DNA of 64,000 bases from Phoebastria nigripes (Eukaryota; Chordata; Aves; Procellariiformes; Diomedeidae), in assembly GCA_035582835.1 (NCBI GenBank), contig JAYKAV010002453.1, positions 964,332 through 1,028,331 of the forward strand, in the 5' to 3' direction. Shown here one piece after another: positions 25,750 through 39,235 of the stretch. The stretch's first letter is position 1; each line of letters opens with the position of its first letter. The position numbers and the translations under genes were made by a program. A model generated the notes under the pieces. It was not told the origin of the DNA and ran no database searches. It was given only the letters and a program-made list of their open reading frames with translations.

Positions 25750-28700
25750 CAAATACTTGGTTTGTTTTTACTTTCCTCTCTTCCTGAATGAATTAATGAA
25801 ACTGTTGAACTTTGGCCTCTTCTTCAGGCTAGAGCAGCAAGGAGACTGGCTGACTTAATATCCCCCACAGCCCACAGCAATGCTGATGAAGATTTTAATG
25901 TGAGAACACTGTGTGCTCGTTTGGCATTGCATTCCCTAGAGGAAATATGGTAGACAGTGTATAGATTAAATTTAGCTAGAACTGGACATTAATAAACACA
26001 TACTTGGTGCCTTGATAGTAAAGATCAAGAGAGGTCACTCTATACTTGGTTTCCTTTGTAGGTTTGTAATGCCTTTGCCTTTCTCTTTCCTTTTTTTCTT
26101 TTTATGGCATAAATGTTGCATAGCAGACAACCATTTTGTTTTTCTTAGTGATGCTAATTAGACAATATAGGAAGCTTGTGTCAGGAAAATAATCAGGATT
26201 CTCTGAAGCACTCTTGAAGTCCTTTCAGCATGCCTCATAATTGATTTCAAGTGTCTGATGAAAAGTCAGGCCCTGTGACACAATTTTTCTTTGGCTTCAA
26301 AATCAGACGAACAAAAATTCCTGCCATAGGAAAATCAAAAGTTCAGGTCTGAAATGAGAGTTTTATTGGATTTTCTTTTTGTACATGAAATGCCACTATT
26401 CAGAGGTATCCTCAGCATTGCACCAGCTAATAATAACACAAGAATAGTGATCTGCAGCCGCTGCTTTGCAGACAATAAAAAGGCTCACTTTTAAAGTGTG
26501 GTGCCAACAACAGTTTCAGGTCATTTCCCAACTGGCTTTTCCTGTCTGGTATGCCTTTCAGAGTTTTGGCTCTGTTGACACTGCAGGTTAAATGAAACAA
26601 AAAATCCAAACAGAAGCCACAAAACTCAGCAACTCAGCCGTTTTGATCTACCTAAGTGTTTTTAAGCCTGCTCATCGCCATGGGATCCAAGTGCCCTTTT
26701 TCGCATTTCAGTGTTTCCAAAAGGGTCAAGCCGTGCTAAGACCATAACGCTTGAGTGGTTGTTGCAAGAAAAGATTGCTTTAGAGAAGAAACAAGTCCTC
26801 TCCTCCAGAAATAAACCTGAACAGGACAAATTAAAGGTGGAATAGGACAGAAATGAAAGGGCTGTTTTTCCTTGGCAAAAGGGTTAGTAGAGTTGGCAGC
26901 GTATGGAAGCAGAGTTGTAAAGAGTTGGAAGAAAACACTTTCCTCTAACCTTCAAGAGCAAAGAGGTCACAGTTCTTTCAAAGGGCTTCCCTTGGGATAA
27001 TGTGAGTATGGACCGTCCCATACTTCACAGATTGAATAACCATCTGAAAGTACAATAATTTGAGATAAACTGAGATTAGTTTCTTGCATTGACATCTGCT
27101 TGGAAAATAACATGGAAAATCTAGTGCAAGGGTCATTTGGCTTGCTATGTTAATGATAATACTGCCAACATCCAGTACCAAAACAATGAGTAATTTGTAA
27201 AGATTTGTCATATTACATCCTGCTTAATAAATTCAAAGGTTTAAACATGACAGCATATTGTAATGTAGTAACATAATATTGTGAATTTGCAGAGCCAGAT
27301 TCAACCCATAAGCAGACCCAACACTGATTTCAATATACATACTTACTGCAAGCTGAATGAATAATCTGAATACATACTTGGCTGAATACAACCTAACCCT
27401 GCTATATATGCAATGAAAAAAATTGTGCTGCTTCTTTCTAGTTATTTTATGTGGTCATGTAATAAATGTATTTTTTCATACATATTTGCATCTATATTTT
27501 GGCAACGAGAAAAGTGTACATTTAAATGCAAGATAATTGGTCTTTGAAGACCTGGCAGACATGCTTTAGTTCACATAAGTTAACAGAAGCACAGTCAAGG
27601 CATTCATTCAAAAAAGGCACAGTAATTTTGGGATGAAGGGAAAGTGGTCAAATGAAAGACAAGACCTGCTTGAGTAACCCAATGTAGCCAAATAATAATG
27701 GAGAGTACAAACTGGTCAAGGGGACAATGGAGAGAAGGACAGGGTAACCCAGCATCAAGTATGGCACATAGTTGCCATAGAGGAGAAGCAAGTTAGTACC
27801 AATTTCTTGATTCCCTCCAGCAAATTGCTAGACTGATCACCCACTAGAGTGCCTAAAAAACACCTCTCTGCCCATCTTACACTGTTACTTGAGGAGTCAA
27901 AATGAACACCCAGGATAAAAGTCCTGATTCTGGGAGTCCCATTGGCAAGATTTTATCATGTGTCTTCCCAGAAAGAGTGAAGTTTTGCACTACCAGAGAT
28001 CAGTCATGGCATTTCTGCTGGGACAGGCTAACCACCGCTGTTGTCTTCTCCCTCCTACAGAACACCTGATGAGACTGCGGTCAGAGCAGGAACTCGTCTG
28101 GAAGGACCGCAGACTGGGCATAACAGCAGACAATCCCTAGGCTTCCACAAGATATAAATGGAGAGGCACAAAAGAAATGGACATAGACTAACAATTCCTG
28201 TTCTTGCTCCAAAAGTGGGTTAATTTGCTGTGTGAAGAGTGAAAGTTTCCTCTAATAACAGAGTTCCTCTGCCAGTAGCAAACGTGGGACAAGTGACCCG
28301 ATGCTATTTTGCTATCCAAGACCCAAGCATGCCTCTTTGTCCACATAGAGAGAGCTGGTGGAGGCAGAGGGGGAAGCTGGGCAGCGTTGAGAGATGGCTC
28401 GCTAATCCTGTCAGGAGAAAAAGTGTTTCATGTCACTCAACAGCATCTCCACAGGGCAGTTACAGGAGAAGCGCTGACAGCCTCTGAAAGGAATCGTATC
28501 CAGTCGTCCTCCAGCAGGAGGAGGTTGGCTTTGACACGAAGGCTTATAGGGTGGGTGAGATGAAAGTGGGGGGAAGGGACCTCTGGGCTCCATGTAGGAT
28601 TTCACCTTCCTCTGCCCCACGAGGAGACGGAAGAGGAATGCATTAGCAGTCCCGACTGCTTTCAGCTAGCCTGTCCTTTCTGACCCCTTCACCAAGCAGT

Positions 28701-29932
28701 TCTGAATCTCTCTCGTTCCCCGCCTTTCAAAATTTAAACTTGCTAACCCTGCTGCCAAAAATAAAGACAGAAATAACATCAGGGTTGAAAGCAATTTCAA
28801 CATAAGGAAGAGCTGCAGGGACAGACTGGGGATTCTTGCCACATGACATGGAGTACATACCATACCACAGCACACGCTGATAAGTACATTTTTCAACCAA
28901 TTGTAAAGACTTGTCCTGCTTTTCTTTAGAAAATGTTTAGTCAGGCTCTTTCAATCACTGGTGCGCTTGAATGATTTTCAGCAGTACAAGCAGTAAATAA
29001 GTGTAGACAAAGAGGTGAAACTTCTACAGAAGGGATGAAGTCACCCAAGACATCAACAGGGTTGAATAAGAATGCACTTAAATCATATAATAAATGTCTG
29101 TATTGGCACAGAGTTACTGTCTCCAATGTACAAATCAGAAAACATACACAATGAATGTCATTTACATTCTACCTAAGAGCAACAACTCCTTACTGAGTGC
29201 ATGGGATTCACCATCCCCGGACCACACCAGAGCACTCTGAGGGACAGGGTATTCAGCTGTGACCAAGGACCTAAATCCTCCTCCCAGAAGACACTTCTAG
29301 AGTCATGTTTTTGAAACACATAGGTGTCTAGGGTTACAGGTGGGCATCTGGATTTTTACAAAAGGTATTCCTAACTGTCTAGGAGGTTTATACAGCATTT
29401 TTACTGCAGCATACAGCCTACTTTCTGCCATTCCCTCTGTGGCAGCAGCCACACATGCCTCTCAGAGACGCTTGGCCTTCTCTTCTAGGCCTTCAGCACC
29501 CCTTTAAAGAAGCAATAATTCTTGCCTCAAAAAGCAAGTTAAAATTTCTTTTTTCTGATACTGAATGACAACAGAGAGAGCAGCCCCTTGCCCATCGGTG
29601 GGGAATAAAATTCAGAGGTCCGGCTGCTCCTTTGCTTCAATTGTACTTCAACATCACGTTTTCCCCACTTTGGTGGATTAAAGATGAAAGGCTTTACAGG
29701 AGACATGTCTGTTACAGTAATGTAAACAATAAATAATAATAGGAAAGTGAAAGAAAGACTGATTTATTGAAGGCTATTCACTTCTATAAAGTAAATAACT
29801 GAACTTTCAATTTAAGTGGACATTTTTACTGCCAAATAAATCTCCTTGCACAGATATGAGAGGAGCAGAGACTTCATGTAGTACACAGAAAAGGAAAAGT
29901 TAGAGAAATTCAGATAATGCAAGTGAGCACAC

Positions 29933-29980
29933 AGGGCCAGACTCCTGATGGATGCTGCTGTTTTACACCAACCTAGGATT
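29933..29980. repeat. Possible ancient MITE fragment
   Basis: gggccagactcctgatg followed by ttttacacca resembles one arm of an old amniote palindromic repeat that starts gggccagattctgat and contains ttacaccag. It is short and diverged. The assignment is from memory. Confidence 0.3.
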
Positions 29981-32739
29981 GTTTATATATTCATCTGCCA
30001 TTGAATGGTAATATTATACACTAAGATATAGCAGAAACAACCAAATTGCTTTTGAGTAAATGAAAAAATATCCACATGCCTATTCAGCAGCCTTCACATC
30101 ATGAAAACTCTGAAGAAGTTGATATTTGCTTTGCCCAAATAAGGACTACCAAGACTTTTGAAGTAAGCACCTAAAGTTAGGCACTGCATTTATTTTTATG
30201 CTTCTAAATGTCCTGCTCTGAAAAATATTTGAGTACCCAGCAGTTCCCCTGGACCACAAAGAGAAGTGGCATTTTTCAGCACTGGACCACTGATCTTCCT
30301 TTGCAGATTCTGATGGAGTCTGTGGACTGATATGCACATCCAAAACCAGAGTTCAGGTATGTTCAGTATTGGCCACTACTTGCCTTGTTATAGAAGTTGT
30401 CCCAATGCCCCAGAGGCCAAATTATTGTTACTGTACAGAGAGCTCTACTGTAAAGGAGAATGGACTGATAGATCTGACGGACCACCACAAGAACAATATT
30501 TGCACCTGGCTTATTACCTGAATCAGGCGCTATATTTGGACCCATCCAGTTCCTAGTGATGAAGACAGCAACCTGCGTTTCTTATCACTTCTGAGAAACG
30601 TTCAGGCCAAAACCTGGGGTCTTCTCCTTAACATTCTTTGCTGATTTCTGCTCTGCAGTTTCTATATGGTGCAGTGGTAGTAATAATACTATTTCCTCAG
30701 TCTACGTGGATTCTTTCAACAACCTAAAGAAAGGGAATTTAAAATCTACCCTCTTGAATCTTCACCAGCTCCACTCTCTCTGACTGTCCTTTGCCAATGA
30801 ACCAAATCTTATTTCTTTTTGATCTCATTTCCCACAAAGTCAAAGTACAGTTGACACTCCCTGAAGTAACATAACAGATATGGGTACACCTAAAACATGG
30901 GAACTCGGGAGTGATTTGGAAAGTTTTATGTATGTGAAATAATTGAATTCACACACCAGTGACTTTCATCTCAAAGGATGGCCGCACATAATGCTGAGCG
31001 TGATTCCTAAGTGGTGAGATACTACTGTACTTATTAAATTTCCATCTGATCTGATGGACAGTCTTAACGATTTTATGGAATGTGATATATCCCTCAGGCT
31101 TAGAGTGAACTTTGGCGGGTCGCAATTTTAAAGCTCCAAAACTTGAATTTGGGGAACAGATTTGCAAATCTAAAAATTCTTTTGGATGACCAAAACAAGA
31201 GAATAAGACAATGATGGGAGAGAGAGTTAGGGAGAGGAAAGAAATACATCCTGCAGTTTTTTATATTTGTTTTACTGATTTACTTAATTTTATTTTCAGT
31301 TAGTTTAAACACCTACCTCTGAGGCTTCTTTCATTTGTTTCCCTAAAAATTAGTAGTCCTTACTTTAACAGTGAAGAGCTAGTTAAGATTATTCATTATC
31401 CAGGTACAAATACAATGGATCTTTCAAAACATATAGTAGACTTTTTTATTCTTGGCTGATCTATTTCAAGAGCTTTCCCTGTTTTGTGACTGCATACAAC
31501 AAACCCACATTTCTGTAGCCTAATCAAGTGGATTGTGAACTTTTCTCTAGACTTGGAGTAGGCTTTGAAGTCAGAGAGTCAGAGTGATGAAATTAAAATG
31601 CAATAGGACATTAGTTCACTGAGTTCATGTACCAGCAAAAATCTGTTTTAAGATTTGAAACTGAAGTTAAAAGCACAATAAAGATACAAATTCCTGCTAA
31701 TCTGAAACTTTCTCTTTCTCACCTTGTCATAAAAGCCCTTTGTGCCTGTAACCACAGTCCCTTATCTATCCTCCAGACTCTGCCAAAAGGAAGCTGACAC
31801 CTCATCAGAAGATATCTGGGGAGAATGGTACTGCTTGAATCCTGCCTCTATCTTCAGAATGATATTTTAGTCTTCAAGGGATGGCAAAGGATTTCCACAG
31901 GCAGATGGATCAGCAGAAAATGTAACCGAACAGCTCATAAACAACATGTCCTCCTCATAACCAGCTAGTTGGTTTTCTGTTTCATGTTCTTTCTTTTAAG
32001 TATTCAGCTGTGACTGTATCTTTGCCTAATACTTGTGAATTTCATTTCCCTAGCTGCTACCCTGGAATTAGAACTGATTTAATAATTATTGTAAATGAAA
32101 ATAGGTTTTCCCTTCACTGCCAATATTAGTCTGGTTTTGCTGTGGTTGTTGCATAACTTTACAGTATTAAATGTTAGCTATCCCACTTAGCAGAAGCTAA
32201 GCATTATAGTTTTTCTAAGAGATTGAAGTACGCAAAGTCAGTCACTGCTGAGTGCAAGAGAGTTAAGCCTACTTAGCTACCATGTGGTAGAAATCTGCAA
32301 TGCCTGTAGGACCTTGCAGGGTAAGGCTTAGCAGACACCAGTCACTCTGCAGTAAAAAAAAAATACCCTTTTGCAGTAAAAACATTCACATAGCCACTTC
32401 TTTCCTGCTTTCTTATTCTTTAGCTGTATTTCATTTTTCCGCGTGTTTACATAGCATTTCTGCAAAAGAAATCTTGGACTTTTAAGATTTTTGCTCAGTC
32501 ATTGGCTTTGACTACTTGCTATATCAAAGTGCAACTTTTCATTGATGCCCCTTTACTGCAGTTTTTGATCCAAGATAAACAGTTCAGCAGGAGCATAGGT
32601 AATGATGAATTTAGAATAATGGAAAATGAATGACAGATAATAATGATCTTTGTTCAAGAACATCTTTTATTGTGCATGGCACAGTCATTAAAAATAATGT
32701 TCTCCTAAATACTCAGGAAAAATGAGACTTGGAGTTAAC

Positions 32740-32845
32740 AAACCATTTAAGCATGTGCTTACCTTTAAGCCTGTAGAAAGTTTTACAAATGTTAACAGGA
32801 GTAGTCATATGCTTGGAGTTAAGCATGCTTAGAAATACTTCACTG
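32740..32845. repeat. Decayed palindromic MITE-like repeat
   Basis: The arms face each other: taagcatgtgctta..ctttaagc at 32748-32770 and gcttggagttaagcatgctta at 32811-32831, separated by about 40 bp that include aggagtagtcatatg. This matches the plan of an old amniote non-autonomous DNA transposon with arms built on 'ttaagcacgtgcttaactttaagc' around a 'gggactactcatg' core. Both arms have substitutions. The element name is not known to me with certainty. Confidence 0.6.
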
Positions 32846-34519
32846 GACTCAGAGCCAAAACCTGTTTGCATTATGGTTTGGGAATAGCAAAAGACAGAGA
32901 ACAAAAGGAACAGTTATTCAGAATTTGGACAAATAGCTGTAAATACATTGTTTTATGTTATTAAGCCAATATTGGCTCTGCTCAGAAGGCACTGACTGAA
33001 CACACAGTCCTAATAATCACAGCTGAAAAACACAGACCATGGACATTTATTGATTTAGACAAGATCACTCCTCACAGGAGAGCGAGCCTCTGGTTTTACA
33101 GACCTTTTAATTCCCTGTACACCATTCCTTTCCCTTTTACAAATCTCCTGCTGTGAAACTTTAATGCACCCTTGAGACACTAGAAATCATGGAACTAACT
33201 CAGTAAATTGTCCATCAGCCAAAAGAGGAAGCAACTCCCAAGACCAAGGAATTTAGTTGTTGTCATCCATGCTGTTTTTGTCCAAGGCATAAAGCTACAG
33301 AGTCACCACGTACCCCCCAGAAACTGAAATGCTGTTGCAATAGAGATAATAGCTGCATATCGTTGTTGTTTCTATTGGTATTATTCTTTAACCACCTCCC
33401 ACACCCCCAAAAAGGTACCTAATATCTGGTGTGTCTACTGGCCAAACACATCATTTCTTATTATAAGCACATCTAATATTCCATGCAAATGGAAGTAATT
33501 TATGCAGCACAAATAGTCCTTTCAGAAAATGCTGAACTGATTAGCATTCTGGAAAAGTGGAACTAATTACTATAGTGATATAACAAAAAACAAAGCTAGA
33601 AATTAAAGCCATCCAGTTCTTGCAAAAAATGATGGCGTATTTCCCACATACGCAGTCTTTATGCACACTCATTAAAAGGTATAAGCAAGATAATCATACA
33701 TCCCCTATCCAACCCATAAACACATGCCTCTCTGCAAATCCTTAAGGACCAGGAGTGTATCAAAAGCCTGTACAAAATGTTCACGCCTAGGCTTGATTGC
33801 TCTTCAGGAACTCACCAAAAGGGCTAGTTCACTCCCTAAAAATGAGGTTCGCTAGCACAAGCCTTATCTATCAGTCAAGCCCCATGCGAGCCTGAGGCAG
33901 AGACCTTTTGCTGGCCCTTCACTCCATGGTAAATTTCACCTTTGGAAAATAGAGGCCATGGGCTCGTCTGAACAACATGTGCCCCTTTTTTTGAAGGAAC
34001 ACTGTCAAGGCCACAGGGCCAAATCATTAACCTACCCCCCAGCAGCCCCATCTGGATGGTCTTATCTGTAGGAATTCAGTCGTTCATTTATTTTTTCAAC
34101 CACCATTTGTGACAGAGTTTCTTAAAAAGCAGACTCATGACTTATTATTAGCACATGGGCAGGTCAGCACACAGGTTTATTTGCTGTTAACCAACATCTT
34201 AACATGCTGTGTTTAAAATTTCCAAAGGGACTATGAATAGGTTGTAAAAGTAGGAGGTTGAATTCCTGAAGGTAAGAGCTTATGATGGGACCACTGTCAA
34301 AGCAAGTCATGTTTTGCTCTGACAACCCACAAATATTGCTATGCAAAGACATATAGTTCATACACACATGAATTTCTGACAATTCCCTTTTTAAAGGTGC
34401 TTTGATGACNGGCCTGTAATACTTCAGCCGTGCAACTTAGGGAACACCGGGAAAATAAGCAAGCATTAAACTTTGGAAATGTACTATCCATCCAGAAAAG
34501 GTAAAAGAAGGGGAGAAGC

Positions 34520-34570
34520 TAGGGTCAGGAGAGAGGGGGGAAGGGAAAGAGGTAAGAGAAAAAGAGAATA
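34520..34570 (+). repeat. Purine-rich low-complexity tract
   Basis: Mostly A/G sequence, including a run of six Gs flanked by GAGA and GGAAAGAGG units. Confidence 0.65.
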
Positions 34571-35178
34571 TTCCCACCAAAGCATATGCAGCACAATTCC
34601 TGCAGGCTATTAGGAAGAATAAATACTCCCATCAGTCTTGTCAGGGGAAAGCCCCAAGCACAGGGATGTGACCAGTAGGACATTGGTGGGAATGCTTGGA
34701 AGGGAAGATCCCATTTTCTACCTGGGATGTCTATCTGATCCTAGGTTATTCAGAGCTTCACCAGCGAAAACACTCGCCAAAGTACCTGTGTCCCTTATTA
34801 TTGACATACACTGTATGCACACAGCTGGACGCCACATCCCAGGAAATTATTCCTAGTGAAAGAAAAAAATACAGAATCACTTCCAGAAAAGATTATCCAC
34901 TCGCTTGCTTTCATCTTGTGCAGAGCACTGAAAAGTCTGGAAAGAGATAAATGTCTGTTATACAGGGATTTACACATTTCATCCAGACAATTGACTTAAA
35001 TTTCAAGCATGAGGCCAGAATTGATCATTTATCAAGTTAATCTTCATGATGTATTTAGTGTCTAACCATAATACCTTCAATTGCTTTCACAGTCTGCAGA
35101 GCACTGGGCAGGGGGAGAGCACCTGTTAAGAATCAAGAACTGAAAAAGAGCTACGCAGTAGATTGAAGTTACAAATAT

Positions 35179-35245
35179 TGGCCCTGATCCTGCCAGCACT
35201 TGGTATCCACTGAGCACCAGTGTGAATTAAGCTACAACTGGCTGC
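35179..35245. repeat. Possible ancient MITE arm
   Basis: ggccctgatcctgccagcac matches the usual opening 'gggcc.gatcctgcaa' of old amniote palindromic repeats. The partner arm is not visible, so this is a fragment at best. Confidence 0.35.
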
Positions 35246-36868
35246 CTTAGTGGTCTGATGATTGTCTATCTGTTTTAAGCAAGGACCACCTTCCTAGTTC
35301 ATTGAGAGGCATGCAAAAGGATTAAATGCTCAGCGTGGNCCACTATTTCTATCCTACTAATGAAGCAAAGGAGCAAATGAAGGTAACTTGATTACAGCAT
35401 TAAATTAAATTGTTAAGATATCCAGTGGCTTCCTTTCACCACTAGTGCCTTGATGTTTAATCATCACTAAGAAACTTTTTGTTTTGTTTGTCATTTGTTG
35501 TAATGCTCCTGCCAAAAGCAAGTATTAAAAAAAAAAATTAAAAAATCACAGATCAGACATCTCTCCACCCTCACATACAAGATAGCTTTTTAAATCATGA
35601 GCTTTTCCAGACAGTTAAGAGTCAGAATCTTATTTTCTTTTTTGAATGAATGAAAGAAAGCTTAATTTCTCAAGTAATACTCTGACTTCAGCAGCACTAG
35701 GTAAAACTGTGAAAGCTCTGATCAAAACCAAAGATTTAGTAAGTAAACATCTTTAAAGCTAAATTAGTCATTTCCCAAAGTTCTGCATCTTAAACTTCAA
35801 AACTAAACATTTTAAATACATTTTCTTTTTGTTAAACTGAAGTACAAATAATAGAGAAAACACTCAAAACTCTATGTGGGGTTTAGAATACAAATCCTGC
35901 TGACTTTTGATAAAATCTATCCTCCTAAATCTCTTGAGCGTATTTTCAAAGTTTTGCCAGCTTTGTAAATGACCACTGTCCATTTTTAACATTCGCTTTG
36001 CCTTTCCAGCTATCCTTTCTACATTTTAATCTAATTTCATTTTCACTGAATCTTTTATCTAGATCAGTTTAACTGTCAACAAAGTGGGCAAACTGCTGAT
36101 TCTTAAAAGCAAAGGGTTCTGTCTCTGCTATCATAAGTCTAGAAGAGTGGACCTACAGGCCNGTTTCTCGGCTGCCTGTAATCATCACACATCAATAGCT
36201 GTCAGTGGAAAGGTGCTGAATTACAATACTACATGCTGGGGGAAAAAAAAAAAAAAGATCCCTTAGATCTCTAATTAAATCACCATCTTCGCTCCCTCTA
36301 GCTCTGACCCTTTCATTTGGTGACCACTTCCAAAATCAGTGGGAGGAGGGGTATGGAGGAGCCTTGTTGGGTTATTTTCCAATCCCCATGTCAAGAGAGG
36401 TGATTTTTCATCCTGATTTTGTACAACACCTTTACACAACAGAATCCTGGTTAAAGACAGAGGTTTTTCAGCATTCCTGTAATCCAGTAATTCAATTAAT
36501 AGACTTGGAGGCCATTGAAGTTATTCTTTGGTATCACTGTGCGAAGAGTTGGGGTGCCATAGCTCTATGGTCACAGATCCAGAATAATACAATTATTTCC
36601 ATTCCAGACTTCAAAGATTGACATTTATATACTGAACAATTGTAATGGAGTGTTTTAATTACCCAAATGAATGAGATGCTCACATTCAAAATCATTGCTG
36701 CATGGATTGTCTAAACTGTACTTAGACATGACATTCTGCTTTCAGCTCAGTAAGCCCAAGTACAGATCACTAACACATGTGAAAGTCAGAAACTGCAGAG
36801 GGACCAAACCTGTAAATTTGCATTTGTACATTTTTTAACTCTCTAGGGTTGGTTCTGGATTACCTCTG

Positions 36869-36873
<5 letters not shown>

Positions 36874-36918
<45 letters not shown>
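36874..36918. repeat. A45 homopolymer tract
   Basis: Forty-five uninterrupted A residues, the longest homopolymer in the window. It is preceded by ctctgatatt and followed by ggaagcag. There is no AATAAA nearby, so a retrocopy origin is not supported. Length in an assembly may be inaccurate. Confidence 0.9.
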
Positions 36919-36920
<2 letters not shown>

Positions 36921-39207
36921 AAGCAGAAAATGATTGATGTCAGAATGAAAATTCACAAATTCACACATCTGGGTAGCAGGGAAACAACGCTATTTTGTCT
37001 ATTTATACCCAAGAATGGGTTTTATTTCAAAATAAGAAAAATATATAGGATCTGTATTAATTATTAGTAATTTGGAAAATAGCAAGAAGTACAAGCTAGG
37101 CTATGCAAGGTAGGTGAAAGTTACTTTGGCCTGATTTTTGCTTTCTTTTCTGAACTGCTGCTTCACTAAGTGGCAAGCAGCAGAGGTCAGAGGCCAAACG
37201 AAAAGGATAAGCGTCAATGGGAGGCCCTGTGGTGTGACACAAGTGCATAGTAGTATATTGTCCACAGCCCATGAAGAACTTGTCAACAGCTCAGTGAGAA
37301 TCCCTCAAAGGAGCGTCTACGGTTTCATTGCATCCTTCTCCCTGGAGGCAGTGGCAGATACCCAGGGAAGGAACAGCTATATAAGCAAGATGGCTCTCTG
37401 GGAGCTCTGTTGCCTTCTAGTATTTATTTTTATTTATCAGCATAAAGATTATCAGTAGAAAAAGCTTCCAAATAACTGGAAAGTTCTATACAAGCAAGAA
37501 TTGCTAGCAACACGTTAGACTAAAAATTAATTCCACCTTAGAAAGCTAGCTGTGAAAAATAAATCAAATAGTATTTCCTAATTTGGCTCACGCTACAGTA
37601 AGCCCCTGCAAAATCTTCTTGTGACACCCCAGTGTCTGGTCTTTCGTTCTCCTGTGAAACCTGAACTTACCTAAGCAGCAGACCAGGCTTTGACGAACCA
37701 GAATTTCCTGCAAGGGAAATAACTAAGACATAGTGTCCTTTCCAGGAGAAATTAATTATCAAGTTATCCTCTGAAATGCAACCTCTTGCAACAGGCAAGC
37801 TCTCATTTAATTCATTCTCAGCACAAAAGTTATCAAGGACAGCATAAAGAGCACCTACTGTTAAATGAAATTGGTCAGATTTTTCAATCCTGGTATAGAG
37901 TTAATGGAGTTGAACAGAAGAGAATTTGTCTTACAGTTAAGAAGAATTCTTGCATTTCTAGAATAACCAGTTAAAAACTATACAATATGCACACACATTG
38001 CCTTTGTTCTGGTTTTATACAGCTCCTAGAACAACTGAGTAAAAGCCCAGGAAAGGGCTTTTAGGTGTAACATCATACAAGTAATAAATCATCATCCCTA
38101 TTCTATTTTGAAAAGAAACCAGGACATAAGCTGAAGAATCTTGAATTATGTCTGTAACAATACAGATAATAAAGAGGTTCATCAGGGAAAGAGATCAGAA
38201 GAAATTAAACAGCATCTGTTTGCCGGACGAGGCACATCACAAAAGTGTTTGTGAATGGACATGCAGCCAGGTTTATTCATACAGAAACAACAGGACTAAT
38301 CAGAGAGGTAAAGTATGGGGGAAAAAAAGTGAAAGCAAGCAACGTTTTGTTCTCTTGGCAGTCGATTTTAAAGAAGCCACAGCTTGTGTTTCTGCAGAAC
38401 GGGTAAGGAACCGGTCTGGGGTTGCAAAGCACATTTTAATGAATCTCCTCTGGCTCTTAATGAATTCAGGCATTCTGTATTTTCTACCTTGCTTTCAGAC
38501 TCTCCCTTAACCATCATTTTAAACACAATAAAATATGCAAGTAATGAAGATGGATCCCAGTATACTGGCCACCTAACTTTAATGCAGCAGAGGAATTTTT
38601 GCCATCTGAGAGGATGAGTCAGGTGTCTGTATTATTTTTAACTATTTGCAGTGGCCTACGGGCATTTTGTCAACTTCTCTATCACCTATATTATTCCAGA
38701 TCAGCTGTGTTGAAATAAATGTGGTTATGGCAGCATAGATGGAAACCCAGAGATAAACCAGACCCTTGCACTGTAAATACAATGCCATTTGTGGGTTGTA
38801 ATGTTACATGTTTACGTCCACTGCTCCCAAGACCAGAAGAGCTCAGACCGTCTCACTGAACAAAGCAAAATCTGCAGCGCCAAGTTTTTGGAGAAACGAC
38901 TGGCAGGGAACCAAACCGTAACTCACAGATATTAGAAGATGGGTTGAGCTGCTCTGAAAAAAATACTGCCCAAGTTATAATAAAATAAATACATTATGAT
39001 CGTTAATAACAACAGTAATGTACAGTTGTTCAATCCCCTGAGGAGTCTTAAAAACACGGGCAAGTATCAGTCTGCCAGCCAAGCCTGACAGCATCCCACA
39101 TCCTCAAGAGAAGTGCATGGACACTAGAAGCAGCATTTTCAACTGCCAACTTGAAAGTAAGTGTCCAACTTGAATCAAGTCTTGCTATTCACCAATATTG
39201 GCACCTG

Positions 39208-39235
39208 CAGCTCCTGTTGATTCTAGCAGGAGCTG
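39208..39235. repeat. Perfect 9-bp stem hairpin
   Basis: CAGCTCCTG and CAGGAGCTG flank a 10-base spacer. Sequence on the right (gtgactcc to acccagccc) resembles old amniote MITE arms, so this may be a fossil of such an element. A regulatory hairpin is not indicated. Confidence 0.45.

Larger units (their letters stand above)
21861..32735. other. Long unique non-coding stretch
   Basis: No exon or RNA gene is recognised in almost 11 kb. It holds an A24 tract at 23361-23384, a homopurine run at 25657-25693, an 18-bp tandem duplication at 25714-25749 and weak MITE-like debris near 27295-27330 and 29933-29980. N characters at 23919, 23976, 24090, 24737 and 25120 are unusually close together. The part near 28240-28620 is less AT-rich and has overlapping short open frames on both strands without domains. 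Confidence 0.6.

Noticed and set aside
37138..37458. Plus-strand open frame of 106 codons near a short hydrophobic C-terminus
   Set aside because: No family resemblance, and an opposite-strand frame overlaps it; treated as chance.
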